Made by a program: the position numbers and the translations under genes. A stretch of 64,000 bases of DNA from Peromyscus leucopus (taxonomy: Eukaryota > Chordata > Mammalia > Rodentia > Cricetidae), in NCBI RefSeq assembly GCF_004664715.2, contig NC_051068.1:55624953-55688952 (forward strand). The letters run 5' to 3'. Shown here one piece after another: positions 44,000 through 56,599 of the stretch. Below the pieces are notes generated by a model, which did not search any database, was not told where the DNA came from, and worked only from the letters and a program-made list of their open reading frames with translations. How positions within the stretch are numbered: the stretch's first letter is position 1; each line of letters begins with the position of its first letter.

Positions 44000-46085
44000 T
44001 GACAAGGGATGTAAATATTAAACTTTTTAACACCTTTATCTTATGCCCAGTTTCTACACCAAACTAATTTTTGAGGTGCTTAACTTACTTTTAGAGGAAG
44101 GAATTTGATGATTCTTAGCCTACCAAGACAGAGGCAGGCAAAAAACACACACCTATGTACCAGCAAAAATTCCACATGTATTAACGTGTAGATGATAATT
44201 AATAATCTATGGTAATTAATTTCAACTTGTGTTAGCTAATGTAATAAACAAATTATCACCTTCAACAACAGATGAAGAATTTTAAGATACAGAGATTGAT
44301 TTTGTTTTAAACCCTCTGAATTCTTTTGAAATCCAGCTGTATGTTTGACACACACTTTCTGTCCATTAATTTTCTTCAATAACATCCCCTCATTTCCTCC
44401 AGCACACTAATGGATCCCACTGTGTGTTACAAGTTTATGGTTATATGATTCATTTCTATGATAATCTTGCTTTCATTAATATAACAGCTCCAGTTGTAGT
44501 ACATCAATTCCTGAGATATCCATTTCACATCCTGATGGCTTTTTCAACCCTTAATGGGTTTTAAAAGAGAAAAGTCACATTGCTTTCTTTTTTTTTTTCA
44601 AAAAGCCTCCATAGGAGACTTTAGCCAACTCTGTTATTTAGAGTCCTCTCAGCAATGGTAATAATTCAAGAATTGAGCAGTCCAGAAATCTGCAGGTATG
44701 TGGATCATCTCCTTGAAAAGATCCCAAAGAATGTAATGGGAATACTGAAGCTATGGAGAAGAAAAATAAATATTCAAATTTATTATTCAGCACATATTGC
44801 TATACATTCTGTGCTACAGCAACTGTGCTACAAAGCTAATCTGATACCCATGGGACTTGGTGCTCTAAACTCCAGAGGGTATGCAAATCTTCTAATAGTT
44901 TAGACGCAATACTATATAATTGTAAATGTAAAGAAATAACCCATAGCTTTCATTATAATATGAAACTGTCTGAATGACCCAAAGGGAGCATGAAGAGAAA
45001 ATCTTCATCATTAGTTTGTCTATATTTTCAAAGACAAGAGGAATGTGGGCTGAGTCCGACACTATATAAAGTAGTCCATATGCAAATAGAATTTAAGAGT
45101 AAATGTAAATTATACATATATCTCTAAACATCCACATCATGAGCATCAATACAAATTAGAAATTATGAAGAAGAAAACCAATATCATTAGAAGTTTTACT
45201 TAAGAAGATGAACTATGGCTTGTAATTAGAATACAGGAGTGGACATTTATACCCTTTCAGCAGGGCCCTATACAAGTTAAAGCCATATCTTCTCAGAGAT
45301 AAGACTGTTGGACTGTTTGTGGTCACTGGCTAGAAAGAAAATACGTCAAAACCATGTGGTAGTATGCAGAATGTTTTCCTTGGAGGAATTAGTGTGTGAA
45401 TTCTTTTCTCATGTGAACCATCCTTGAGGAAAAAACAGTCTAGTTGAAGCAAATCCCAATTGGAGCATCAAAAATTAAAGAGAAGTAAATCCATTCAAGT
45501 GAGGTTCATAGACTTTGTTTGACAGTCCTAAGGAAAAAAGTGGTAAGAAAAGGGAGAGTCTGTGTGGGGAGCAAATGGAAAGATTTGGAAGGAAGCAGAA
45601 GCCAAGAAACATCCAGAAAGCTAAAAGAAATCAGCAAGGAATAGCACTCAGGTGCAGTGCTCAGTCTTGTGGTAGTAAGCTTACACAATTTGTCTCTCTT
45701 AAGGAAAAAGAACTCCAACTCTCAAGTTTCAAGTTAGGATAGGGCCTCTAAGGAAACATGGACACTAAGGCACCTAATGCTTCTTTGTGTTGGTTTGGGA
45801 ACAGTCATGCTGTGAGTTACCTTGCCCAGCTCTAGAAGTCTGTTTAACTTCCACCAAAGTTGTTTTCTCTGCGGTGTACAGTCACTCTCTCCACTCTACA
45901 TCCAATATACCCATTCTACTCAAAATGCTCTGAATCCACTTGATTTTTTTAGGCATTCCAAAAAGAGCCCCTGGAAAAGAACTAAGCCCTAAAACAGCAT
46001 TTCAGATGCTGTGGACTCAGCACTTGGTACTACAGTCACTGCCTGGCTTTTCACAGAAACCACATTTCAACAAGGTGAAAGTCAA
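44000..46085. other. Unassigned AT-rich sequence
   Basis: No gene or repeat recognised. An 82-codon frame at 44655-44903 has no domain I know. Confidence 0.45.
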
Positions 46086-46089
46086 AATA

Positions 46090-46165
46090 ATGGGGATGAA
46101 GCAGGAGGATCATGAACTTGAGGGCATCCTAGAATACACAGCAAGCCTCTGTCTCAATCAAACAA
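46090..46165 (+). mobile_element. B1-type SINE fragment
   Basis: GAAGCAGGAGGATCATGAAC, then GGCATCCTAGAATACACAGC and CTCTGTCTCAATCAAAC, correspond to the second half of an old B1. Confidence 0.55.
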
Positions 46166-46889
46166 AAAGTCACCCCATTTAGATTGGTGAAGGGTTTGTA
46201 GGACAAATCAGGTAAGAAAGAGTTAACTATGAAATGGTTATCTTGGATAGGATCACCAAATGCATTTCAGGTTTATATTAGAAGGACTAAATAACAGCAT
46301 TGCACTAAGTGTAGAAAGCAAAAAAAAAAATACAATAAATATAATCTATAGAAGAGCAAGTTTAGAATCAACAGAACAAATAGTTCTAAACTAGGAAATA
46401 ATTTGAAACAATGTTTTTCATAGGTAGTAAGTTCTTCTCTTGGATGCTTGTAATTCTTATATCATCTATTTATTCAAAACTCAATTATTATTATTTCTTA
46501 CTTGTTCCTTGTGATCTGTCCCTGTATAAGCTCTCATTGCCCCAATGCCTTAGCATGCTTTAGGTTTAGATTTGAATTTTATTCCCTTAGAGATTTTTCA
46601 AGTGAACCAAACATAAATGAAAATGGACAATCTCTCCACCTTCGTGTTTTCCTTTCTTTGTCCCTGGAAGTCTCATTTTTATATTACACAACTCACTTAT
46701 TATCAGTATACTAGCCAATGGGTTTTAATGAAATGCTATAGTTTTTAAAACAACACTCCAATTTTTTTTTGTAAAAACATTGCTATTGTCCCTCCCAAAG
46801 TTCCAGCATGCTCATTTATTATTGGTAGACAACCTCCACTCCCAGTAGCAAGTGATCTCTCTCTGTCATCTGGTCCTACACCAAGATTC

Positions 46890-47290
46890 TGTGGATTGAG
46901 CAGTTTCATAAGTATTCCTTCATGTAGGCTGTTTTTGAGATTCATAAATGCTGTTACACGCAGCAGTTCTTTGCTTCCTTCAATTGAGAAATAATATTTC
47001 ATTGTGAAGGTATGCTTCATTTTGCTTACCAATTCATCAGCTGAATGTGTGCACTTAGATTGTTTTCAGCTTGTAGCTATTATAAACAAAGCTATCATCA
47101 GCATTCAGATGGAAGTCCCTACATGGGCTCTTGTTTTCACTTACATTGCACAGACACCTACAAGTAAAATTGCTGGGTCACATGGCAAGTGTACATTTAG
47201 CTGTCAAGACGTGATAAACCTTCTTCCAATGGGCTGTGTTATATTACATTTTCGTATCCATGACAGCACCTGATGTATTTCAATTTCTTT
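46890..47290 (-). mobile_element. Ancient LINE-1, antisense (left part)
   Basis: Minus-strand old L1 near the ORF2 end. Plus-strand landmarks are GCTATTATAAACAAAGC, AAATTGCTGGGTCACATGG and CATGACAGCACCTGATG. It continues beyond a B1 insertion at about 47540-48120 (GTGTCCATTTGCTATTTC). Confidence 0.65.
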
Positions 47291-47299
47291 CTTTTCCTT

Positions 47300-47475
47300 T
47301 GTTTTTGGTTTGTTTGGTCTTTTGTAGTTGTTTTTGTTGGAGACAGGGTCCTATGCACTCCCATCTGTCTTCAAACTTGATATGTGGCCAAAAATGAGTT
47401 TATGCCTCTCATCCAGCTTCCTCCTCCCAAGAACTGGAAATTAAAGGCCTGCATGGTATTACCTGGCCTGTGCTC
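47300..47475 (-). mobile_element. Old B1 SINE, antisense
   Basis: GAGACAGGGTCCTATGCAC, then GGAAATTAAAGGCCTGCATG, is B1 in reverse inside the old L1. Confidence 0.55.
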
Positions 47476-47500
47476 CCTACTACATAGTGTTCATTCTACA

Positions 47501-47562
47501 TAGAATGATGCTTCTTAGTACTTTTAATTCCTTAGAATGATGCTTCTTAGTACTTTTAATTT
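47501..47562 (+). repeat. 32-bp tandem duplication
   Basis: Two direct copies of a unit starting TAGAATGATGCTTCTTAG, at 47501-47532 and 47533-47562, near the end of the B1. Confidence 0.85.
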
Positions 47563-48120
47563 GCTATTCCCTGTGACTAAAATTTGAGCTCTCTGTTCAA
47601 ATCTTGTGTCCATTTGCTATTTCATAGATACTGGATAAGTGTCCTATATCAGGTTATGATGCATAAAAATTCTGTTCAATTTCTCCAAGTCATCATTTCT
47701 CTATTCTTATAACTATGTTTTCTGAGTAAGAAACATTTAATTTTAATTTAAACAGGTTTGATTTGCCATTGGTTTTTTTTTTTCTCTTGCAACTTATAAC
47801 TTTTATGTGAGGTCTGAGATCCCCTTCAATTATCTGAAAAAAAAAAAAAAAAAAAAAAGGTAGCCTCCTGTCTTCCTTTCTGGAAGTTTTACTCTTTTAG
47901 GGCTTACACTTAAAAATATGACCAAGTATGTGTTGGTTTTTGTTACTGGTCAGGTCAGAATCTAAGTTCCCTTCTTCCTCATTTCATACTTTTTTGTTTT
48001 CTTTCATGATGCCCAGAGTTGCAATACCATTTGCTGAAGAAATTTTCATTTCCCAAAAGAATTCCAGAGGTGCTTTTGCCAAAAATCAGTGAACCAGAAT
48101 GATGATGGGCATGTCAAAAT
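47540..48120 (-). mobile_element. Ancient LINE-1, antisense (right part)
   Basis: It continues the L1 at 46890-47290 in the same orientation, with a long A run at 47838-47858. The borders are vague. Confidence 0.45.
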
Positions 48121-48129
48121 CATGAACAC

Positions 48130-48960
48130 CTGCATATTCCCTATTGTGTATAACAACTGTTAAATTCATTTTTTCATACCCGGAGCATGTACATGCATAT
48201 GCATTCAGTACATAGACTAAACAAACAGTTGCATATTTACAAAGTAGGCGTCTTAAAAAATGCAAAGGTAAATGAGACCTGAGTCTACAAACAGAAATGT
48301 TTTTGTGTTAGGTAGAAAATGGTAACCGTTTTTTAAAAGGCAAAAGGTGAATTCTTGGGAAGAAGATATTAACCTTTTTGTGGGGACACCTGGATAGGCT
48401 CCATTAAGACAAAAGCCTCAGGAACTGAATGGATAAGCAGATAAGACTGAATTCTATGAATGTGAACTAAAGTATGTTTTATCATGGAGACAAAGCTTGG
48501 ACCCAAGAGACAAAGAAAAAAAAAAAGAGTGGCCAAGGAGAGCAGCGGGCGCATATGGGAGCTATCCAAGGAAGAATAATAACATGGGAAGCTGAATTTG
48601 AATGCTTAGTGCCAGGTATGAGAATGAGATTTTATTGTCTAAGAAATGGGAGCAATGAGAGTTACTCGTGGTTTATGAACAGAAGGTCATGATGGTCCTT
48701 CACAGCTGTGCCAAGTTCAGTAAAATAAAGCCATAAAAATATTGGCCATCATTTTCTGGAGTTATTTTATTTCATCTAGGAGATGCTATAATTCAGTTCT
48801 TGCTCTAACTCTTTTAACCCAAGGCAATTAAATTAAAATAGACTAATTCTCTAGCTTTGGCCATTCTTCTTCCTGTAATTCATTCTTTTATTTATTCAAT
48901 ATATTTTTAAGTGCCTCCTATCTGTGAAATTTTGGATATACATTTTTTCTTTTTCTAAAT
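48130..48960. other. Unassigned sequence
   Basis: No gene or repeat recognised. Confidence 0.4.
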
Positions 48961-48969
48961 TAACATAGA

Positions 48970-48975
48970 AATATA

Positions 48976-49027
<52 letters not shown>
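48970..49027 (+). repeat. (AT)n microsatellite
   Basis: AT repeat of 58 bp with one GT interruption, followed by a G/A-rich stretch (49028-49200). Confidence 0.92.
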
Positions 49028-49030
<3 letters not shown>

Positions 49031-49609
49031 GAGAGGGAGGGAGGGAGAGATGGAAAGAAGATCAAGACAGAGTAAAAGTAGGTGATAAGGAAGGATGGAG
49101 CATGGGAAAAATGGAAAAATGTCACATGGGACAAAAAGAAAGAAGAGTTCGGGCAAGTAGTTAGAAAGGAAGTGAGGAGTAGCAGGAAATGGGCAAAATG
49201 AGAAATCTAAAAACACTCACTTTATTAAAAATGTCATAATATTATCTAATACCATGTATATTAATTTTAAAAATAAATGAAGACTAAACTGAGAACTGAG
49301 AAAACCCAGAGATGTCTATAAACTGGTCAAAGGTTTTAATTACTTCCCAACTGGTAGATTTGGCACTGAAGTAACTCCTTTCTTCAGAAGACAGAGACAT
49401 TGAGGAATAATCCCTCCTCAACATTAATGATGGCGTTCAAGGTCACAGTCTTTCTATTGTCATGATGCAGTGATTTAAGTCCATTTTTAAGAACTGGGTA
49501 TTTTTTTTGAGTTAATACCAATGTTACTATAATGAGGGTTTATTCTAATATAAACTACCAAGTTAATGTGTAGATGAATTTCTAAAAATGGTCTTATTAA
49601 ATAAAAAAT

Positions 49610-50044
49610 ATAAGGGTGAAAGCCTTAGATCAGGGAAATAGGGAAAGCCACCAGCCAACCTTACCTCACCAACTCTGCAGCTTCCAAATGTGAGTTACTT
49701 CCTGTCTACCTGTATCTTTATTGCCTTGCTGTTCTGCCCTCTCATTGGCTCCCTTAGCCCAGATACCTCGCTTCCTCTTCCTACACAGTTCTGTCACTTT
49801 CTGTTTGTCTGTACAGACCTCTAGGCCTCTATAGTTGGCACTGGGATTAAAGTCAAGTGTCACCATGCTTGGCTCTGATTCCCCTAGTGTGGCCTTGAAC
49901 ACACAGAGATCCTGCCTGCTAAGTGACAGGCTTATGGGCGTGTGCTATCACTGCCTAACTTCTTTGTTTACTTAAAGTGACTTGTTCTTTCCTATGATCT
50001 CCAGGCAAACTTTATTTATTAAAGCACAAACAAAATATCACATT
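49610..50044 (-). mobile_element. Composite repeat, second copy
   Basis: It shows the same order as 36323-36841: a proline-codon-like CT-rich left part, a reversed B1-like core (GGCACTGGGATTAAAGTC, then AAGTGACAGGCTTATGG) and a right end with CCAGGCAAACTTTATTTAT. The shared right end shows the two copies belong to one family. Confidence 0.55.
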
Positions 50045-50304
50045 AATGTTTTCAAAAAAATACACTAAAAATTCTACTGGGATCCTAAATCCATATGTTG
50101 GTTTTTAAATACACATCTTCATTTTTCATTTATGATATTTGTGGTATCCTGGGAGCTTGAACTTCTAGATAAAATGGAAGGGAAATAACTGTATGTCAAT
50201 CTTCATGTGTGACAAAGAAAGTCCTAAGAAACTAGAGATGAAAAAGTCCCAGGACCTCTGTGATGCATTTAAAATCCTGAAAAACATATGTAGACTAAAC
50301 ATTT

Positions 50305-50420
50305 TCTGGAAGGGTATGGTGACAGACACTTGCAATCCCAGTTCTCATTAAGGTGGGAGAATCATGAATTCTAGGCTACATGTCGTAAGACCTTGTCTCA
50401 AATTAGTAGATAAGTAGATG
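50305..50420 (+). mobile_element. Old B1-type SINE
   Basis: GGTATGGTGACAGACACTTG, then CAATCCCAGTTCTCATTAAG and GTAAGACCTTGTCTCAAA, give a diverged B1. Confidence 0.65.
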
Positions 50421-51024
50421 AATACAAAAACGAAAAGAACATTTTAGCATTTAACACTGTTGTACCTAATGATTATGTCTCTTTGAAATTGATTCTTCCA
50501 ATCACAGCTTCAAAATAGTAATTACTTAATCTTAAGAAACTGAGTAGAACATACCCTCTGGCAGAAATAAATACAAGGTTAAATAAATAAATAAAAGGTT
50601 CTTTTATGGTTTTGTTGTAAAGGAATTATATATTAACAGGATACTGTAACAGCTGTAGAGAGCCAGGGAGGTCCCATGTTCCCTTACCCAGAAGCGTCCC
50701 ACTTTACCATATCACTACAATAAGATACAACATCCACAAGGAAGCTGAGCCTGGTCCAATTCCCAGAGTATTCAGACCTCGGCATTTGTAGATGCACTTT
50801 TGTGTTTGTGCTTCTGTTAGCATACTTCCATCTGTATATTCATGGCCTTGTATGTTGCATTTATCTAATGACTACCACAATCATGACACAGAACAGGTCT
50901 GTCATCGCCTCTGAAGAGAAGAGTATCTGCAAACCTATGCCCACACTGCCATCCCTAACTTGCTATGGCAGCGGCCTTCTGTCTCTGATTCTGTTGTTCA
51001 GAAAGGTAATAGATTTGGGGTCCT

Positions 51025-51300
51025 CTTGGGAAACTGCTCAGTCAGTAAAGTGCCTGCTGCCCAAGCTGAGGACCTGAGTTTGGATCTCCATAAGCAGCCA
51101 GGTATGATGACGCATGCATGCAATCCCAGGGCCTGGGAGGCAGAGACAGGTGGACCACCAGAACTTGCTGCCACCAAGTATAGCTGAATCAGTGAGCTCC
51201 AGATTCAATGAGGAACTCTCTCTCAAAATACATGGTAGAGAGCAATTAAGCAAATGCCCAACATTGACACATTCATGCATGCAAACATATATATTAAGTA
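51025..51300 (+). mobile_element. B4-type composite SINE
   Basis: A tRNA-like head (CTCAGTCAGTAAAGTGCCTG, then GAGTTTGGATCTCCATAAGC) is followed by B1-like sequence (CAATCCCAGGGCCTGGGAGG, then GTGAGCTCCAGATTCAATG). This ID-plus-B1 order defines B4. Confidence 0.75.
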
Positions 51301-51394
51301 TTTGTATGCATACATAATACACACATGCACATAAAATATGTAATAGAAGTACGTAAACATGTAGTTTATATTTTATTATCTAACTCAACAGAAT

Positions 51395-51660
51395 TCTCTG
51401 GTGTTTCATCTGTGGTGTTCCATATAACAATAGTCTGTTTCTTTTACTTGCTGAGTAGTATTCCATTGTACAAATGTAACCTAGTTTAATCACTTACCCA
51501 TTGACAAACATCTGGAGAGCACAAGTGAAATTAATGTACATGCCTATATATGTGTTTCTGTTTGTTCATAGGTTTTCATTGTTCTGGAATGAATGTCCAA
51601 GACTACGGCTGATAGGTCATATGACAATTGCATATATTCATTTAAACTTGATCTAAAGCC
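51395..51660 (-). mobile_element. Ancient LINE-1 fragment, antisense
   Basis: The plus-strand landmarks are GAGTAGTATTCCATTGTAC, CCATTGACAAACATCTGG and GATAGGTCATATGACAATTG, in the order of an old L1 ORF2 end in reverse. Confidence 0.65.
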
Positions 51661-51859
51661 ATCCACACACATAGAAAACACCAACCTAAGTCTCAACCAA
51701 TCAGAGAAGTTGTGTTATAAACAACCAGAGCTTGCCAACTAATCAGATCATGTCTACACAAGACAAATGCCCAGCTCTGATCAATCAAGCTACAGAAGTC
51801 ACTCCCTTTTTCGCCTTTAAAAGGTATTTGTGCAGCTTGCTATGTGGTAACTACCTGTG

Positions 51860-52095
51860 ACTGGCTATTATCAAAACACGAAACTCAAACAACTTAAGGA
51901 AGGATTTGTTTCAGTTCATGCTTTCAGCGGGCCGTGTGTTCACGGTTCCTTGGCCTCACACGTATAGGCAGAGCATCAGACAGTGCAGAGGAGGTATTTA
52001 CTTTCTGACCTGCTGGGAAGCAGACAGGAAGATGCAGAAACCTGGTGCCAGGTATGACGTTCAAAGGCCCATGCTTGGTGACCAATTTCCTCCTC
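51860..52095 (+). repeat. Possible ancient LTR or DNA repeat
   Basis: AAGGAAGGATTTGTTTCAG followed by a GCAGACAGGAAGATGC-type stretch resembles an old mammalian repeat. I cannot name it. Confidence 0.3.
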
Positions 52096-52744
52096 AAGTA
52101 TTCACAAGCTCTTCGGTTGGGTTTACTCCAGGTTTTTATTTTAGATTTTTGTGAATGGATTGTCTTGAGATTTTGGGGAATGGGATTGTTTCCCTGCTTT
52201 CTTTCTCAGTATGTTTGCCATTGATGTGCCAGAAGGCTACTAATATTTGTATGTTAACTTTGTATTCTGCCACTTTACTAAATGTGTTTATCAGCTGTGA
52301 GAAGTTTTTGGTGGGGTCTTTAGGGTTCTGCATATGGTTCTACACATATATCTGCAAACAGGGCACTTCGACTTCTTTCCCTATCTCGTCTTATTGCTCC
52401 AGTTAAGACTCGAGCTCTATACTAAATAGGAGTGGGGAAAGTGGACAAATTTGTCTTATTCCTGATCTTAGTGGGAATGTGTTGAGGTTTTTCTCCATTT
52501 ATCCTGATCTTGGCTGTAGGTCTGTCTTATACACCCTTTACTAGCTAAAGATATCCTCTTTCCATTGCTAGCCTCTCCACAAATTTTTATCATGACAGGA
52601 TCTTAGATTGTGTCAAAGGCCTTTTTCTGAGTCCATTGAAATGACCATGTGATTTGTCTTTGAGTCTATTATGTGATGAATTTTAAAAAGACAATGCATA
52701 TTTAGTGAATTTCACATCTCTGGAATGATGCCAATTTGATCATG

Positions 52745-52944
52745 ATGAATGAACATTCTTGTTTGTTTGTTTGCTTGTTTTGGTTTTTCGAGACAGGGTT
52801 TCTCTGTGTAGTTTTGGTGCCTGTCCTGGATCTCGCTCTGTAGACCAGGTTGGCCTCGAACTCACAGAGATCTGCCTGGCTTTGCCTCCTGAGTTCTGGG
52901 ATTAAAGGCGTGTGTCACCGCCGCCTGACATGAATGAACATTCT
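52745..52944 (-). mobile_element. Full-length B1 SINE, antisense, with 15-bp TSD
   Basis: The B1 is at about 52760-52929 in reverse (TTTTTCGAGACAGGGTTTCT to CACCGCCGCC). An exact direct repeat ATGAATGAACATTCT flanks it at 52745-52759 and 52930-52944. It is well preserved and is one of the youngest SINE insertions in the window. Confidence 0.92.
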
Positions 52945-53044
52945 GGAGTTCAGTTTGAAAGTATTTTATTGTGAATTCTTGTTTTTAAATTTTTGTTGTG
53001 TCTTGATATCATTTTGGCAAGAAGATAATACTGGCTTCACAAAA

Positions 53045-53266
53045 TGAATTTGGAGGCAGTTATTTCTTTTCTATTTTACAAAATAATTTGAGAGCTATTA
53101 ATGCTAGTTCATGTTTGAATGTCTGGTAGTATTCAGCAGTGAATCTGTCTGAAAGTGAATTTGGAAGCAGTTATTTCTTTTCTATTTTACAAAATAATTT
53201 GAGAGCTATTAATGCTAGTTCATGTTTGAATGTCTGGTAGTATTCCGCAGTGAATCTGTCTGAAAG
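53045..53266 (+). repeat. 111-bp tandem duplication inside L1
   Basis: Copy 1 is 53045-53155 and copy 2 is 53156-53266, with two differences visible (GGAGGCAG/GGAAGCAG and ATTCAGCAG/ATTCCGCAG). Confidence 0.9.
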
Positions 53267-54514
53267 TAGACATCTAATTGGAAGGTTTTCTTTTTAATTA
53301 TTACTGCTTCAACCTTGTTCTTGCTATAGATCTGTTTAAGTTGTTTGTCTCATCTTGGCTTAAAATGGATCCAGAAACATATCTTGTGTTCAGTATTTTC
53401 TAGTACTAGAATATACATTTTTTTAATGTAAGTCCTTGTGATTATCTGAATTTCATTGGCATCTGTTGTAATCTTTCCCCTTTCATCAGTAATTATATTA
53501 ATTTGAATTTTCTCTCTCTGTGTTAATTTGGTTAAGGGAAGGTTGTTGATATTGTTTATCTTTATTTTATTTTATTTTATTTTCACTTTCATTTTCTGTC
53601 CTGCTCATAATTATTTCTCATCATTTACTGCTTGGGGTTTGGTTTGCTTTTGTTTTTCCAAAACTCAAAGCTCTATCATTAAGATATTTGGGTTCTCTCT
53701 AATTTTTTTTTAATGTAAGATCTTTAAGTTATATATTTCCCACTCAAGACTATCTTCCTTGTATCCCAAAGTTTTGAGCATACCTTGTTTGCATTTTTAT
53801 TCAATCCCCTCTTTATACTGGCCCTTTCATTATCCAATAGTGTGATGTTTAATATTCATATGTATTTTCTGTTGTTTCTATGTTACTTCAAATGTCCTCC
53901 ATGTGGTCAGACAGAATACGAGTGGACCCAAGAGACCTTTGTCCCCCAGTGCTGGGGTGCAGGTACATACCATCATGCCCAGCTTTGTCTCCCAGGGCCA
54001 GGGCTCAGACATGCACCATCATGCCCAGCTTTTGTGTAGGTTTTATGGATCAAACTGAGGCCTCATGCTTCTATATCAAGTGCTGTACCCACTGAGATAT
54101 AGCCTGGCCCTTCCTGAAACATTTTAAAATCGTTTTCATTGAAGAAAAAAAAAATCATATAATGTATTTAATGCTCTCCCCTCCCCCAACTCCTCCTAGC
54201 TCCTCCCTACTTCCCTTCTGATTCAACTTGATATTCTCTGTCTTTCTCTTTTGGTTTCTCTATCTCTGTCTCTTTCTCTCTTTCAGACAAAAAAAAAAAA
54301 AGACATTAATCCTCTGCTGAATGTATAGCTAGCAAAGACTTTTCCCCCAGTTCAGGCTGCCTCTTCGCTGGATTAATAGTTTCCTTCACTGTACTAAAGC
54401 TTTTTACTTTCATGGGGTCCCATTTGCCAACTGTTGGCCTTATTTTCGAAGGGGTTAGTGTCTTATTTAGAAAGTCATTCCCTGTGCCTATATGTCACGG
54501 CATACGCTAACGTT

Positions 54515-55770
54515 TCCTCTGGTCATTTCAGAGCTTCAGGTTGGGAGCAACAATCAAGAGATCTGGAAAGTGGGGAAACCTTGCACTCTGTCAGCATCTG
54601 AAGATTAACTTCTTTGTGGCCTAATGACAAAATGTGCCAAGCAGCCATGGATACTTGTTCCTCCATCCAGTGTGTATGAATAATACCTATAAGCTCAGGA
54701 AGTGGTCTCTTCTCATTGTTAGATATAATGGTAACTCCATTAGTTCTGAGTTCACAGAATATTTTAAATCTAGAGAAAGTAATAGTTCCAAAGTTTTCTT
54801 ATGATCTGCTAAAAGATCATCATTTTTTAATGTATATTAATTGTTCTGTGTTCATTAGTTTATAAGCTAGACTTGAAGGTTTGATGCACTAACATTTTAT
54901 TTAGAATGCCATAGTGTCAGACTCATGATTGTATTTTCACTCTAAAATCCTACAATACAGTGGGAATATAGTTGAAAATTAATATTTTTCAAAAGTTATT
55001 AAGAAGCAAAACTTTTACAGAGGATGGCAAAACAAGCATTAAATGTCTGGTCTACAAATGAAAAGAGCTGTAACTTGAACGTCTACTGAATCCCTTCTGC
55101 CTGTTTTCCCTCCAATTCCTACTGTTTTGCTCGTCCATCCCTCTTTGTAATATTCAAATTAATGACCTTTTCATACAAGCAGTCAGCTGCAGCAAATTTA
55201 CCTATGTGTCAAATAAAATACAGTTTATACAGAAACAGAGTTAACATGTGGCTTATATGAAATCACCTACGTGAAGAATGACATGAAGTAAATGAATGCT
55301 CTATCTATATCCTAATGCTTTATTTCTGTAAGTAATATTTTCAGGCAGACTCAGTATATAAATGCCAGCAAATGCTTTTTAAATGTATGTATACATGTGA
55401 AAATTATCAGAGTGGAGACCGTGGATGTGTTTGCACGTAATTAACATAATTTATGAGCAGTAGGGCCTCATCACATAAGCAGAAGACAAATAAACTAGCA
55501 GAAGTCCAAGACAACTTCAGAAGAGACCGAGATCAATTAGAGTACTTGAAAGTTAGATGATCAGCACCAGTTGGCGACTGTGAAGCCCTGCCCTTTCAAA
55601 GCTGAGAGAAAAACCAAAAAACCTAACAGTTGCCTGCCACCTACAGGACAGTGAAGTCACTGCAGGTGAGGTATTTTTGGAACTGTTTTCCTGAATCCAG
55701 ATCTGGAGTCTCAGAGAATCTTGCAGAAAATTTCTATTTCTGCATTTAGAAAAGGAGCAGTGTGCGTGCA
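54515..55770. other. Unassigned AT-rich sequence
   Basis: No gene or repeat recognised. Confidence 0.45.

Positions 55771-55773
<3 letters not shown>

Positions 55774-55856
<83 letters not shown>
55774..55856 (+). repeat. (GT)n microsatellite, 83 bp
   Basis: The longest dinucleotide repeat in the window. It is a perfect GT run preceded by TGTGCGTGCATGCG, which is Z-DNA-prone. Confidence 0.95.
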
Positions 55857-55859
<3 letters not shown>

Positions 55860-56595
55860 GCTGTCAGGAAATGAACTATATTCTAGTACATGGAAAGAAA
55901 TTCATGGGTACGAAAAGTCTTGTGTCAGGGTCTGACTTTGTGAGTCAAGTCAAAACAGGCAAAAATAAGTGGAACAGATTTGGAGATGGATGTGATCCTG
56001 TGAAAAGGTAGATGGGGAGTGCAGCCTGGAAAACACCACTGTGACAAACAAGCATCCTGATTGATCTGCAGTGCAAATCTGAAAGGGGAGTAGTTTCCCT
56101 GGGACTTTTTAAAGCACACCTCAAAATCTTTTCCACCACTTAAAGGATTATTTTTTTAATTTCAAATTTCTAGAAAGACAAGAAGGAAACACCACATCGT
56201 TTTGTATAATGTCTCTGTTGTGTTTCTCACTCTTTAAATCATTCAGGTCAAATAAAAGACTATGGAGAAAGACTATGGAGAAAAAAAAATGTGATAAAAT
56301 TTAATTTGGGGAAGATCATTTCACAAACACTTAGGCTTATTTCCATCCCAGACAATGACTTCTCACCTATCCAGCAGTGTTCAGCACCTTGGCACAAAGT
56401 ACATCAGACATCAGCACACAGATCTGACAATTATACAGTGGAAAATCACATCCAATGTGACACCATTCACAGTTAATTCTGAGTTGGTGTCTCCTATTGA
56501 ATCACGTTGCTCTAGGCAGTAAGTTTAAGTGTCTAACACACAAAGCATTAAAAGTTTCCTTGTAAAAAGATACGCTAAAATCACTGGGGCATAGG
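55860..56595. other. Unassigned sequence
   Basis: No gene or repeat recognised. Frames of 60-96 codons are chance frames, one of them starting within the GT repeat. Confidence 0.4.
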
Positions 56596-56599
56596 TCTA

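Larger units (their letters stand above)
52100..54510 (-). mobile_element. LINE-1 ORF2 / 3' region, antisense, rearranged
   Basis: Antisense L1 ORF2 wording runs through (for example TTTATCAGCTGTGAGAAG, GGATTAAT-type 3' sequence, and TTTTTTCTGAGTCCATTG near 52625). It contains a B1 (52760-52929), a 111-bp tandem duplication (53045-53266), a section at 53880-54110 that looks like other repeat sequence, and a reversed L1 tail at about 54130-54290. From 54300 more L1 ORF2-end sequence follows. No frame is intact. Confidence 0.6.
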
